Source of the DNA: Ailanthus altissimus
Lineage: Eukaryota; Streptophyta; Magnoliopsida; Sapindales; Simaroubaceae
Assembly (NCBI GenBank): GCA_946807835.1
Contig: OX327702.1
Span: 3,348,001-3,412,000 of the forward strand
DNA length: 64,000 nucleotides
Reading direction: 5' to 3'
Positions 22,023-36,100 of the stretch are shown one piece after another. Below the pieces are notes generated by a model. It had not been told where the DNA came from, did not search any database, and saw only the letters and a program-made list of their open reading frames with translations. Within the stretch, counting starts at the first letter, position 1. Each line of letters opens with the position of its first letter. Position numbers and translations under genes: made by a program.

Positions 22023-23739
22023 ATATTTTAACCAGTTAACACTTAGCTGTGTTAACATTTAGCATTTATATCTCTTAACGTGGCTAATTATAGGCTTTTA
22101 TCTAAACTCCTTAAGATCTTATCTAAACTATTTCATATCGTACAATATCTATAATGTTACATTGCATGGTATCATATTAATGGGTATTAACGATTTAATA
22201 GAAATGTACACTTATATAAATATACAATTATATGTACATTCAGAGATGACATGTAAGTACCGACCCCCAACAATAAGGCCTATAAAATAATTTTCATAAA
22301 GCTATTAATGAATATTTTAAATCAGAATTCAATTATTAGGTTTATATAACTGTTTTTTTTACCTTCATTTCAATCCATTTAATGGTCAATCTCCTGTTGC
22401 TGCCTCTCTATGTCAAATGAAGGCAAATACTATTGCAAACATAAAAATCTATTTTAATAAGGTCATGAAAAATTAAGTTACTTTTTAAAAGAATTTTTTT
22501 TACTTATTCAAGATTGTATATAAGTTGTTGCATATGCAGTCTCCCCTAAGGTTAATATAATGAACAGTTTTATTGGATAAGTAAAAACAGTGAGAACACA
22601 ATAAAAACCGTGTCAATTCAAAAGAAAATCAATTAAGAAATTGACACATATGATTGTGTGTTGTGGTTTGAAGCCGATCAATAATTGTAAGCGAATGGTC
22701 ATTGACCATTGTTTTTGTTGTTGACTTTCCTAACATAGAGATAACTTAGGGATCAATGAAGCAAATTTTTTAGGTCATTTTAGAGACCTTTAGTTTTTCA
22801 TACAGTAACCAGGGTAATAAATAAAATTAGATTCATTATTATTAGAAATGAAAGGAAGAAAAAATTCTACTAAAAACAAGTATTGTACTTACATTATATG
22901 CAGCTACAGGTTACTAGTGTTAGGTACAACATATACTCACAGTTTTATTGTTATACCCATAAATTATACTCAATTCTACAAATTTCCTCCTTAAACTTCA
23001 CTTCTTTAGCTCTCATTGCAAGACATTTTTCAACCAAAGTCATAAAAAATGCAAGTTATGGACATCTAGTCAAGTTATAGTTCTTTGCTTGCCTTGTACA
23101 TCTTCTAAAGGCTGGTATGAGGTTAGAAGTGGCATTCATTTTCTTTCTCAGAGTGGTACTAACAACCTACAAGTCAAGTTACAATATAATGTAAATAATT
23201 TTATTAGTGCATTAATTTATATATTTGTATCAAGACCATCTTGTTAAATGTATATAGATAGAGAGAGAGAGAGGAAGACAAAGAGACTGGAACTACAATT
23301 TGGTATCACATTAGTAAAAATTTACAAAAATATTAAACTAAATCAATTTACAATGTTTGTAACTTGATTATGTAATGAACAATGTTTACAAGTGTAATGA
23401 CTAATTGTTTGTAAAATATTAAACTATGACAATTAAGCTTGTGTAGTTAAATTATATTATCGACTATTTAGGAGTGTACCACTTTTTAGTTTTTTTTATA
23501 TGCTTGAATTATTTTTATGGGTATTCTCTTATTTGTTTTTATTTTGGGGACGGTCTTGGGATGTCATCATCCTGAATGAGGATTTTCATCATCTTAAAAT
23601 AAATTAGTTGATGATATTAGTAGTTGTTAATCTATTAGATTAAATGACAAAATATTGATTGAATATACTTACATTGAATAGATTAATATTTGTAAAATCG
23701 ATACTATATCCAACTTCGTTATAGTAAATAACCTGTTGG

Positions 23740-24230
23740 AATTGACCATTTCTGAAACCTTTCTTGTTCTGATGACCTTCTCTTATAAAGCATCTAATTT
23801 TGCACTATTTCTTACTAATTTTTCATCATACTTTTCCCTTTCTGTCACTTATAACTTATCTCTAGTAGATATGTTGAAATAGATATTGGTAGTTATATAC
23901 TTGTCGAGACTTTAGAAATGGCCACTACTTGGCTTCCTTTGCAAAGATTGAGACAAAATGTCATCGGTACCTTTAAATTTGGCTGAACCATTTCTTCATT
24001 TCACTTTTAAGTTAGTCCTACAATTATAAACATGTTATAATAAAATACTTTTGAAATTAAATGCTTTGAAAATAAACTTGTTGGAAAGTTAATGTTTGTT
24101 ATAAATTTTGAAATAATACACATCACATTTGGAGTGTATTTGCCATATTTTCTCTTCTTTGCTCTTTTTCAAGTGACGCTCTGATCAATCTATGTCTCTA
24201 GCAAACTAGTTTCTTCCATCTCATTGCTAA
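23740..24230 (-). pseudogene. C-terminal part of a Ptta/En/Spm-type plant transposase
   Basis: The minus strand reads, with stops, DDILSQSLQRKPSSGHF, then SLDKYITTNIYFNIS and a charged helical tail (YDEKLVRNSAKLDAL). This follows the plant En/Spm transposase C-terminal pattern 'D-I-L-x-Q-A-L ... G-x-Y-V-T-P-x-x-Y-F'. It continues the transposase seen at 26728-26958, the two parts now being separated by inserted repeat DNA. Confidence 0.5.
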
Positions 24231-24289
24231 GCAATTAGTATGTTAATATCATAACAATTAAACACATAAGAAATTGGAAAAAAATTTTG

Positions 24290-26400
24290 TGTTTTGTGAC
24301 ACGTCCAGAATATAAGAGTTTATTCTCAAGTGTAAGATTGTCGAAGTAATAAATAACTCGATGAGAACGAGGTCAATCCACAGGGAAGTAGAATTAAAAT
24401 TATAAATTATAAACACTTTTAAGGCAATTAATATAGTATAAGATGTTTGTAAATATTAATTCAATTAAACAATTCAAATAAAAGCTAAGGTTAGGGGGAT
24501 CCACTCTTGGCATAACAAGTAAGAATATATTTAACTCTTTTTATAACTTAATTAGAATCCTCACACAAAGGAGGTTCCAATCAGAAAATATAACAATTAA
24601 AGTTTATCATCATTTATATATTGATTAATATTTATTTCTTTCAATTATTATACACCAAATCTGATAAATGAGTTCAAGTATTTATTATGTCAATCTTTAT
24701 ATTTGTCTACAATAAATCAAGACTCCCACTTTACAAGAAAGGTTATATACACCAAATCTTATAAATAGTTTCAAAAATTTATTGTGCCAAGTATAAAGTT
24801 TGTCAATAATAAATCAAGAATCACCACTTTAGAAGAAAGGATATTAATTCTACAAATAAAATAAATACATTATATATAAATTTGCATAACTTAAGAATGA
24901 AGCATTAAATTCATGAATAAGTGTTAAACATATCTTATTACCTTGCCAAGAGCTTCACTCTTTCATCTTAGCATAAATAAAATTATTTGGACATAATAAA
25001 ACTAAAGAAAAAGAAAAGAAATGGAAGATGAAATAACATGACTTAATAGTAAACAAGAGAAATAATATTACAAAGAAATGGATACAAAGGACAAGTATTT
25101 TGAACTAAATTTTAACTTTCTAATTACATGATTTAGGCATAAACAAGCCACCTATTTATAGAAAAATATGGATCAATCGAGACAAATTAGGGGGGAACTA
25201 CTTGGATGATGAAAGTCAAGAATGGTGGCAAAATAATTTGCATTGATTATCACTAAGGCACCTACTTGATTATCTAATTTAGAATTGATGTGGTCTAAAT
25301 TAGCCATCACTCAAAACATCAAAGTTGTAGATAAGTCTCTTATTTTTTCAAATTGAGTTGTCTCATACATATTAGATACGTATTGCTATAGTTATGGGCC
25401 AAATACTGATAACTGTTCAAACTGGGCCTGTACTACAGATCAGTTCTGTTCTAGGCTATTTTTATCTTTAAACACTCAAATTTTCAAAAACTTTGTGAAA
25501 TATAATATGTTAGTCCATTGAGTCAGCTCTTCACGGGATTAAGAATCACTCAAATTGGATATTTAGGTAGAAAGTTATGCCCATTTTACCGAACCTACCA
25601 AAACACAGTTTAAAGATAATTAGGTACAATATTGTAAACATACTTAAGTTAAGAAAATTAAATACACTAGTAATACAAAATAATGATGTAAAACTATTCT
25701 TAAATGTGTAATTTCAAGTGTTTATCATTTTGATAGTTACTATCTCTTTAATGAGGCTGACATAAGCCTTTCACTTAAGTTATAGTTGTACTTGTTAGTT
25801 TTCTTTTTCTTTTGACATTTGATGTGAACTTCACAAAGAAAAGTCAGACTTGACACTGAATAAGGTTCCTTTGTTAAGGATCGTTTTAATTTAAATTCAT
25901 AAATAAACAAAAAAAAATGACCTTTACCTGTTATCTATAAAGAGATAAGAGCCAAAAGTATAAGAAATTATAATAGACTCCATATTCAAGAAATATGAGA
26001 AAGATTATGAATGATAAGTCAAAAATGAACGTCACAAGAAAAAATCTTGATAAGTTCTGAAAAGAACCAAGAAAAAACTCTCACTATTATTAATGTTAAA
26101 ACTTTAAATTCCCCTTAGGGTTATAGAGCCTTATATAGCTAAATTTACCAAGAGCATAAAAGGAAAAAATAAATCAAATCATAAGTCATAGTAAGAATTG
26201 ATTACAAAAATAAGACATAAATATCAAGTATATTAAGAAAATAAATATTCTTATATCCTTGTTTCTAAATTTAAATTGAGAATAAAAAAAAGAAAATAAA
26301 GATCTAATAAAGTCACGTGAACAATAATGCGTGAATAGTGATGCATAAACAGTGACACTAGATCTTCCTTCTTAAATTGATATGTGTCTTATTTTGTTAT
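24290..26400 (-). other. Inserted repeat DNA inside the CACTA transposase, probably LTR-derived
   Basis: Bases 24300-24390 read on the minus strand as a 'cttccctgtggattgacctcg' phrase, common at the ends of plant LTR retrotransposons. Bases 24651-24841 hold a tandem repeat of about 98 bp ('tacaccaaatctgataaat'). Bases 26050-26170 look like a minus-strand LTR promoter region (TATATAAGGCTC, then GTGAGAG). It lies directly downstream of the gypsy tail at 26410-26595. Boundaries are not resolved. Confidence 0.35.
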
Positions 26401-26409
26401 TCATGTAAA

Positions 26410-26595
26410 TTATTTCAGATCATTTAAAGAAAATTGAATAATATTGATAAGGTATTGATCATCTTGAACACTTAATTTGGTCATATTAGTATCTTGAATA
26501 AAGCATAAATTTGGGATGTGCTCAATTAGCCCATTTAATGCTTTCTTCATTTTCTTGGTTCTTGCCTTTGTCATTGGACTCCTATGAACACTCAA
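26410..26595 (-). pseudogene. Tail of a Ty3-gypsy polyprotein
   Basis: The minus strand reads SPMTKARTKKMKKALNGLIE, matching the widely conserved 'G-P-x-T-R-A-R-A-K-x-x-K-E-A-L-N-G-L-I' motif near the end of plant Ty3-gypsy polyproteins. Upstream gypsy domains are missing. It sits in the same orientation as the CACTA transposase but belongs to a different element, and marks a nested insertion. Confidence 0.6.
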
Positions 26596-26727
26596 TTGAT
26601 CTTGTGAAGCTTTGATAACATAATTTGCATCATTATATTCCTCATTAATTTATTGTATATCTATATAAGAAAATGTTTATATGATAACTTTTACAAAAGA
26701 ATAGTAAAATCATAAACTTATTTTTTT

Positions 26728-29700
26728 TTAACATAGACATAGTTGATAACGACTTACTAAAAAATTCATTGATAACCTAGAGTCAACAAATGCCTTCCAA
26801 TTTGATTTTTTACTCCATTTATAATATACATATGGTTTTTCTAGTGCTTGTTTATTATCCTTGTCAAGTAAAATAAAATCCACTATCAAATGATATCTGA
26901 AGGCGCAATAAGCAACGCCCATGGAATGAAAAATATGTTTCTTATTGTGAGGATCCACCTAAAAATGAGCCTGCACATCATTTAAATAGTCAGGTTAGCA
27001 GAACAACAAACGGTCAGTCAATTGTTGTTGCTACCAATTGCATTGATCTCTAATTCTACTAATAAAAAGTTTAAGTTACTAAAAGTCATTAATCTCTATT
27101 AGGATAATTGATATTACCAAAGATATTACTTGCACCTATTTCCTAAAGGCCTTTTTCAATTGGTAAGGTATCTTTCGCTAATTAGTGTAGACAAAAGAAT
27201 CCATTGTCTAACTATTTTGCTGATAGCTATTGTTAAGGTGGTGCCTTTATCCTCATTTGGCACTACAAATCTATTATATTTGATAATTATTTTGCTATCA
27301 TCCTTGGTTGTTTTGAGGTTTGATATTTTTGGTCAAGCCTTGCATATTTCTTTCTGTCAAGCTCAATGAATCAGTTGATTCATACTTGCTCCCATTATTC
27401 ACTGAATCCTTGTTTATTATATTGCAAAAAAACAAAACAAAGTGAAATGGAAATCAGAACATTGTATACTATGTTCTAAAGATTTAAACAAACCTAAAAC
27501 ATCATAAATTATGTTAATTAAATACAATCACAAAAAATGGCACAAAGTCAGCAACCAAATTATGACTTGTTCTTCCAAGTTCAACAACTATATATCCATG
27601 CTTATCAATTTTTATACCATATACATCATCGACCCAATCGCACTTAAAAATGGGAATCTTGAACATATGGTAGCCAGTGTCCCATATCTCATCGATGACT
27701 CTATAATAAAACATCTCCCAAACTACTAGATTTTTATCCTTAACACTAAAATTTTTGCATTGTCATAGCTACCACACTAACGCCAGTATTTTATGTTAGT
27801 TGACTTACATATCTCAATCTGCCATTTGAAAATTGTACCCATTTATAAGATACCTTGGATATTTTATAACATTTGGACGTGGTCCTCTTGTCAATTATTG
27901 TATAACTTCAATTATTTGCTCATCATTATCTTAAGCTTCAAGAATCTATTATTTAAGATTGTCAACAAAATTGGAGTGTTAGTACTTTTGTTACTTTAAA
28001 ATTAATTACATAATGAAAACATTTTCATTCATATACCTTATCTGCGGACTGGTATGTAAATGTATGATTATATTGGTCTCAATTGTTATTTTTTTTTTAT
28101 TAATGAGGGTATTGGTTCGTAAGCCACATAAAGTGCTCTCTAATAGTGTCAATTATTGTCATATTATCAAAACATAACATGTTAATGACATTTAAAAATT
28201 ATTAAAGGAATTATAAAACATAGTAACTCTCACTCAATTGAAGGTTGAACAATTGTTGTATTCTTTAAGATATAACAATGCACTTGCTTTAGGGTCAATG
28301 TCAACTTCTATGATCTGTTTTTTAGTTAATAGCCTTTAAAGTACCATTTTTGCCTTATGCCTAAATGGATCTCTATTTATATTTAGGTTTGACAACAATT
28401 CTGCACAAAATTCTATTACTTCAACAACATAACAACCATTTGGTCGATGATAGTTTCACACATAAATTTAAATAGCTTTTATATACCTCTTAAAGGGGTA
28501 CATCCATCATAGGTAGACAAGACCATATAGTCTTACCTCTTCAATAAGATGGACGATTAAATGCACTATTATACAAAGAAATTAGATGGAAAATACTTCT
28601 CAAACAAGCATAATGTGATTACAAGATCACGTTGCAACTTTTCAAGATATTCACTGTCAACTATTGACCTAAAGTTATTAAAGCAAAAACAAAACCTTGT
28701 CATAGCAACTTTAACATGTTTTGGCAAAAAGTCTCTTATGGCAAGCGTAAGAATTGTTGCATTAAAATATTACAATCATGCGACTTCAAACCTATGATCT
28801 TGGCATCATCCATATATATAAGGTTTTGAAAGTTTGAATAATATCCTGTGACCGCCTTGATTTCTTCTAATATCTTACAGAAAATTTTCTTTTCTTCTTT
28901 ACTTAATGTGGTACATGTTGTTGGTAAAATAGTTTGATTGTTATTTTTTGTTTAAGTTGGAGCACTTCTTTCATCCTTAAATCTTGTAAATCAATTCTAA
29001 ATTTTATGCTATCTTTCATCTTTCCTAGAATATTTAATAAGGTTCCATAGATGCTCTTGTATTCATTTTTTTCAATATGCATCACATCTAATTGATGACT
29101 AACTAACAAAAATCTACAATATGAGAGATAAAAAAAAATAGACTTCTTATTCCAATAGACTTTTCATTGTTCTTTTCTTTTTTTCTCTTCTAATGTTTTT
29201 CCTTCTTACCCAAAGTGTTTTCAAACCTATTAAGCAACTTAAAAATTCCCCCCTCTTATTGGAATAAGGGGAAATCTATATTTTGGTTCATCATTAAATG
29301 CTTTTTTCTTAGAATGATATAGATGATCGGTTAGATGAAAGCTGATGACCTATATAAGATATTTTTTTACTGTGCTTTAGCCTACACGCATAAGTACCCT
29401 CCCTATAATATGGATAAGCGAAATACCTTTTCACCATAACACCAAACAAGTTATTATAAGTAGGGAAGTCACTTATGGTCCATAAAAGTACAGCCCTAAG
29501 AGTAAAGACTTCATTCTTACTTGCATCAAAAGCTTCGACTCTCACATCCTAAAGAATTATCAAGTCATTAATTAGTGGTCATAAATATACATCGATATCT
29601 TTACCAGGTTATCGTGGTTTGTGAATCAACAAAAACAATACCATGAATTTTTTTTCTTTATGCACAACCAAGGTGGAAAGTCAAAGTTTACAAGTATAAC

Positions 29701-30675
29701 TGGCCGACAACTATAATTACTTCAAAGTGTGCTATGAGGATTGAACCAACAATGGAAAGATCCATTCTAAGATTTCTGCTCTCAGATGCAAGGTCATACC
29801 ATTTCTTACCTATTAAGTTATATGAAGGCAAGTCAGCTGAATGTTGAAGCTTATTATCATTTTATTTTTCATTTACATGCCAAGTCAAGTCCTTGGCTAT
29901 TTTAAGAGATTGAAGCAAACGTTTCAATTATAGAATGATTGAAAAATACCACAAGACTTTAGTAATAACCTTATTTAAATTTTTTACAAAACTCGTCCTT
30001 TATTTCTTTTACTTTTATGTACCATATGTTGGGCATTGAGAAAGATGTTCATACTCTTTTCTATACAAGATACAATCATTACGATATACGTCTATCCTCT
30101 CATACTCAATATCCAAAGCATTCATTATCTTTTTTTGCTTTATATGTAGAAGTGAAGAGTACATAATTTTCAAGAAAAATGTCATGAGTGCAACTTAACA
30201 ACTCAGAAAACTCTTGTTTGACTATCCATGTTTTTCCTTGATGTTGTATAACTTCATCAACCTTAATAGTATGGTGTATTTATAACATTCGGAGTACAAA
30301 GGCTTCTAAAATCCTAAAACACTTCAGAAAATAAATCCTCATTATTGTCACAATGCCTATTTACTTCATGTACCATTTCATCAACGTTATCAAGTTAATT
30401 GTTTGATGCAACATGTATATATTCGTTTATATAATATAGGGAGCGTATTGCTCTCCATGTTAATATAATGTCTCATAGCTTTCATATATACCAATCATAA
30501 ACAAATGATATCTAATTTTTTGGGTTGTCCTAAAACTCACATTAAGACATTTAAGACATGGGCATTTTATTAATTTTGACTTTTCAAAATTCAAGGTTTT
30601 AAAATTAATGAGTTTTTTCAACCCTTTTTTATATTCCTTACTCAATATATTACATGATATCAAAGATTTATCCAT
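26728..30675 (-). pseudogene. TNP2-like CACTA transposase, broken
   Basis: Domains appear in the usual order on the minus strand. The transposase-associated zinc domain is at 30675-30460 (MDKSLISCN ... KCPCLKCLN ... HLFMIGIYESY). TNP2 core pieces are at 29545-29309 (LRAVLLWTISDFPTYNNLFG, then ACRLKHSKKISYIGH) and 29109-28903 (LDVMHIEKNEYKSIYGTLLN). A further segment at about 28800-28500 has LKSHDCNVLMQQFLP and related residues. A DUF4218-like part is at about 28420-28120 (CYVVEVIEFC...). DUF4216 is at 27714-27514 (YRVIDEIWDTGYHMFKIPIFKCDWVD). A C-terminal En/Spm piece is at 26958-26728. Many stops and frameshifts show it is dead. Intact TNP2 proteins bind and cut the element's ends. Confidence 0.85.
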
Positions 30676-32485
30676 GTCACGGATAAGGAATATGTTATGA
30701 AAATATTACTTTTTGTTTAATGTAAGCATATCCTTATAACAATAAATTATAATTACAATTAAGCAACAAGTCATTATTCATTATGTTTGAAATGAAGTTT
30801 TCTACATAATGAATTAAAAAGATGATATTCAATAACTAATTGTTAATTCACTTGCATTAGTAATTCGATAATAAAGTTACAATTGTATATTCTTTCTTAT
30901 TTTCTTCTTAAACACAAAAACCAATGATTTTCGGTGTTTTATTTATTAATTTTATAGACTATTTAGTACAATTTTTTTTTTCACTATTGAATGATTTTCA
31001 GAATAAAAATCATGATCCAATGGGGCAAAATTACCATTTAATCAAATATATGGTACCATTTTTTTTAAAGAAAAAGATAATAATATAAACTAATTACTTT
31101 TTATATACTATACTACAGATCATTGAACATAGTATGTATATGTAGCATTAATTTATTGACTTTAACAACTCCTAATACCTCACAAAGATCCCTAACCCTT
31201 CGAAGACCCCAAATATCAGAAAATAAATTTGGTTTGCACAAGGTTGCCTAACTTCCCTTAGCTATCTAAAATTTCAACAACCTTAGTATGTTGCATTTGG
31301 GTAGTTGCAAAAGTATTTGCTGCTTTCCAAACAACTTTCATTTTAGATATCCTATAAAGATTGATCTCTCTGGATGCATTAATCTCACATAATTTGTACA
31401 AATTTCAAAAAAATATAATATAGTTCTATTTATACCACATACCAATAGAAGAAATTCCGTTATCGATTAAGTGCCTAACTAAGCTTAAAGTTTTAGATTT
31501 GGCACATTGTACAATGCTTAAGAGTTGGTGAATTGTATTTAAAAGCTGAGTGCCTAACTAACCTTACAATTTTATAGTTGATGAATTGCTCTAAACTTAA
31601 CAATTTCCACAAAAAAAAAAAAACACGAGGAATTTAAAATTTTCAAAGTACCTTATTGTAGAGGGATTAGCTGTTAGTCAACTCCCATACTTTATGGTAG
31701 ATTTAAGTGAACTTAAAGGCTCTCTTTTTTTGGTGCAAAGATTTGGTATTGCTTCTATTACCATCAGGTTTAATCTCTTTAACATGGTTAGAGTCAATTG
31801 ATTATGGTATAATGCAAATCTCATGAGATATTGGTTATCTATCCTCATTGGAGTGTTTATATCAACATGGACTTAAACTATTGAATTAAACCATTGACTT
31901 CATCCTTTTCAAAAATTAGAATTGCTGTGAAGTGTTTAATATATGCAAAGTTTGTTTGTTTGTTTTTTTTTTTGGGTTCAATTTTCTCTTTTTTCATAAA
32001 ATAAACCATTGACTTAAACCACTTGAACACAAAATCTACAATGTTGACAACAACAACCCAAATAAGATACAATCAACAAACCTCACATGCTCCCAATAAT
32101 AATATAAAATAACTTAAACAAATTTATCATAACTAGAAAAAAAACTCAAACTCTATTCTATCAAATCCACTTGCACAGAAAAAAAAAATATTTATATACC
32201 TTATATGAATTCAAAACATTATTAGGAATTACATGCGATCATGGGAAAAAGCAAAAACAAAATTTAAACTACAAAATATAAACAACATTGGGGATTACAT
32301 GCATACCCTAAAAAAATAAAAAAAAACAAAACCATACACATCAAGGACTACATGCATGCATGTAAAAAAAAAAAAATTGTTTCAGCTTAAAAAAATACCC
32401 TAGAAATAACGTTGCTTCTTAATCATAATAATGCTACACAAATGCCATAATTTTGTTTCATAACTTGTATACAAGATGATGTTTT
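30676..32485. other. Non-coding 5' side of the CACTA element
   Basis: AT-rich; nothing further recognised between the transposase start and the nested copia element. Confidence 0.4.
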
Positions 32486-32889
32486 TGTTAGAAAATTGAG
32501 AAGTGATGCAGGGTTACAGTTAAAGTAAAATTTAAAAATAATAAAAATAAAAATAAAACAAAATATAAGAGTTTACGTGGTTCGACTTTTAACATATATT
32601 TATAGGTGAAAACAGAATAATCTTTTACTATTTAAAATGGAGAATACAAGTATTTTAATATTTTAGCCTTACAACTCAAAATTTCAATACACCCAATTCT
32701 CTCAAATCACTCAAAAATATACACAAAACTTTTGAAACTCTCTCTAAATTGAATGAAGAATGAATTGTTAAACTCTCCATTTTATAAGGAGAGTTGAGTT
32801 AGTGAAAGGCTGTCCACCATAACAATTTTACTGGTGCCATGTGCCAGCAAAATTGTTATGCAGCTGGCACACGGTGCCAATTGCTAACA
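32486..32889 (-). repeat. 3' LTR of the nested copia element
   Basis: Plus-strand TGTTAGAAAATTG to GCTAACA. It shares 'acgtggttcgacttttaac' and 'aaggctgtccaccataaca' with the other LTR. Confidence 0.88.
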
Positions 32890-33179
32890 ATTCTCTCACT
32901 TGGAGATTTGATTGAGAATCAAGCAATTCTCCATACCATTGTTTTTTCCGCCAAAGTTATGTTGTCTACGCGTCTGTTAGGCCGTGTAAGGATCTACACC
33001 ATACAAACTTGTTGGTATTGATGAGCTTGGTTAACACATCTGCTAGTTTATCATCTGTATGAATTTTTTTTCATATCCATACTTCTATCTTCTATCACTT
33101 CTCGAACAAAGTGATATTGAACACTTATGTGTTTCATTCTTGAATTAAAAGTTGGATTCCTTGCAATGTGCAACACACT

Positions 33180-36100
33180 TTATTGTCACAAAATAATTGA
33201 ACTTTCTCTTGCTTGTGCCTGAGCTCCTCCAGTAATCTTTGTATCTAAATTGCTTCCTTACAAGCTTGTGTAGCTGCCATGTATTCTACTTCTGTAGTAA
33301 ATAATGCCACAATAATTTACAGTTTAGAAACCCAGCTTACAGCTCATCCTGCAAGCTTAAACACATAACTAGTAGTAGATTTTTTTTTATCAAGGTCTCC
33401 TCAAAATCTGAATCCACATAGCCTTTAACAATAAAATTTGATCCTTCGTAACATGAAGCAACATCTAAAGTACCCTTAATGTATCTAAGGATCCTCCTGA
33501 CACAAACCTAATGCTCTTTACTAGAATTCGCCATGTATCTATTAATTGCTCCCACTGCTTGTGCAATGTTTGGTCTGGTATAAATCATAGTGAACATTAA
33601 ACTTCCCACTGCTGATGCATACGGTACTTGAGACATCTTCTTCCTCTCTGCTTTTTTGCTAGGACACATCTTAGAGGATAACTTAAAATTAACAGAGAGT
33701 GTGGTACTAATTGGCTTACAATCTTGCATGTTGAAGCGTTACAAGATTTTCTTTAAGTAATTCTTCTGAAAAAGCCAAATCTTTCTGTTATTTCTGTCTC
33801 GGTGAATTTGCATCCTTAGAATCTTGTTTGCTGGTCCCAAGTCCTTCATATCAAATTCCTTAGCCAACTGTGCCTTCAATTCTTGGACTCAATCTTTATT
33901 AGAGCCTGCCACCAACATGTCATCCGCGTACAACAGTAAAATAATAAAATCATTATCATCTTTAAACCTTTTGTAGTATGTATAATGGTTTGAACTAAGT
34001 CTGTTGTATCCAAGGCTGATGATATAGGAATCAAATTTCTTATACCAACACCTCGACGACTGTTTGAGACCGTACAGAGATTTGTTTAACCTGCAAACCA
34101 AGTTTTCTTTTCCTTCATCTTTAAAACCTTTTGGTTAGAGCATATAAATTTCTTCTTTAAGTTCTTTATGAAGAAAATCTATCTTCACATCTAGCTATTC
34201 TAGATGTAAGTCAAATGTAGCACACATTGTCAAGACTATTCTGACTGTCGTGAGTCAAACCACAGGGAAAAATATCTCATTAAAGTCAATACTTTCTTTC
34301 TGAACATAACCTTCTACCATCAATCTCACACGATACCACTCCACTTGATCATTGCCATCCCGTTTTATCTTGTAGACCTATTTGTTACCAATGACTTTTC
34401 TTCTACGTGGTAGTGCAACCAGCTTCAATTTTTTATTTTTATGCAAGGCTTTAATTTCTTCCTGCATTGCTGTCATCCATAGAGAAACATCTTGATTTTT
34501 AGAAGCCTCTTGAAAAGTTGTTGGCTCTCCATCCTCTGTTAGAAGGCAGTATGCAACATGAGCCTCTATGACATACTTTGAGTGCCACATCGGTGGTTGT
34601 CTCTCACGAGTTGATCGACGATCATCTGTAGCCTCAGACTTTACTGGTTCTTGTTCTTTATGCTCTAGTGCTGCTTCAGAAGAATCTAATATTCTTGTAC
34701 ATTATTATTTTTCATTTGTACAGTTGTAATCTCTAGATTTTCCTTCATTGTGCTATCATTCCTTTGTAGTTTATCTTCTGCAAATATCACATCTCTGCTG
34801 ATGACGACCTTGTGGATAGTGGGATCCTACAGGCGATACCCCTTGACTCCATCAGCATATCCCAAGAAAAGGTATTTTTTGGATTTTAAATCCAGCTTCG
34901 TTGTTTCTTGGAATTATACATCACGTACACAAGACTTCTAAATTTATGAAGGTGAGAATAATCAATTAGTTTCCCAGTCCACATCTCTATCGGTGTCTTC
35001 AACTCGATTGCTGTTGATGGTGACCGATTTACCACATAACAGGCTGTTTTGACTACTTCTGCTCAAAATGCCTTGGCTAAACCTGCAGTTCTCAACATAC
35101 CTATTGTTTTCTCCAATAAGGTTCTATTCATCCACTGTGCTACTCCATTCTGCTGAGACGTGTAAGCTGTGCTGAATTGCTGCTTCATGCCTTCTTGTTG
35201 ACAAAATGTAATAAAATTCTCACCAATATATTCTCCTATATTATTTATCCTTAAACACTTGATCTTCTTTTCTGATTCAAGTTCTACACGCACTATGAAT
35301 ATTCTGAAAGCTTCAAACACATATGACTTCTTCTTGATTAGATACACCTAACATCTCTTGGAGTAATCATTTATGAATGATACAAAATATCTCGCTCCCC
35401 CCAAGAATATCACCGGTGCTTGCTAAACATCAGAGTGAATTAATTCTAAAATTGGATATGCTGAACTTTAATCTGTACTGTTTACTTGTGACACAATGCT
35501 CACAGAAAGGTAAATGAACCAATTTGAGCCCAGGAAGTAAATTTTGATTAGAGAGAATCTTCAAACCTCGTTCTGACATATGACCCAGTTTGCGATGCCA
35601 TATTATCGTTGACTCTTCTACTGAACTAGTTGATGCAACAGATGCATCTCTTTCCTGCAGTGTTTCTCTATTAAGCATGTACAAATTTACAGCAATCTTT
35701 TCTGCCTTCATTACTACTAGCGCGCCTTTGAGAATTTTCATTGTCCCATTTTTAATTTGGGTCTTACACCCAGTGTTATCTAATTGTTCCAATGACAAAA
35801 GATTCTTCTTGAGGCCTTTCACATGTTGCACTTCCTAGATAATACGAACAGTACCATCATACATCTTCATCTTGATGGATCCTATTCCAACGATTTTCAA
35901 AGTATGATCATTCCCCATATATACAGGTCATACAGAGGCAGGTTCATATTGATGGAACCATTCTTTTTTAGAGGTCATGTGCCATGTAGCTTCAGAATCC
36001 ATGAGCCATACATCAGAGAATCGTTTTCTGCTTTCAACAACTGTTGCTGCCTTATTGTATAAAATTTTACCATCATCTAAGGTGCCTGCAATATTCCCTT

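Noticed and set aside
22700..24300. CRISPR-like or satellite array
   Set aside because: No regularly spaced identical repeats; a plant nuclear context also makes CRISPR implausible.
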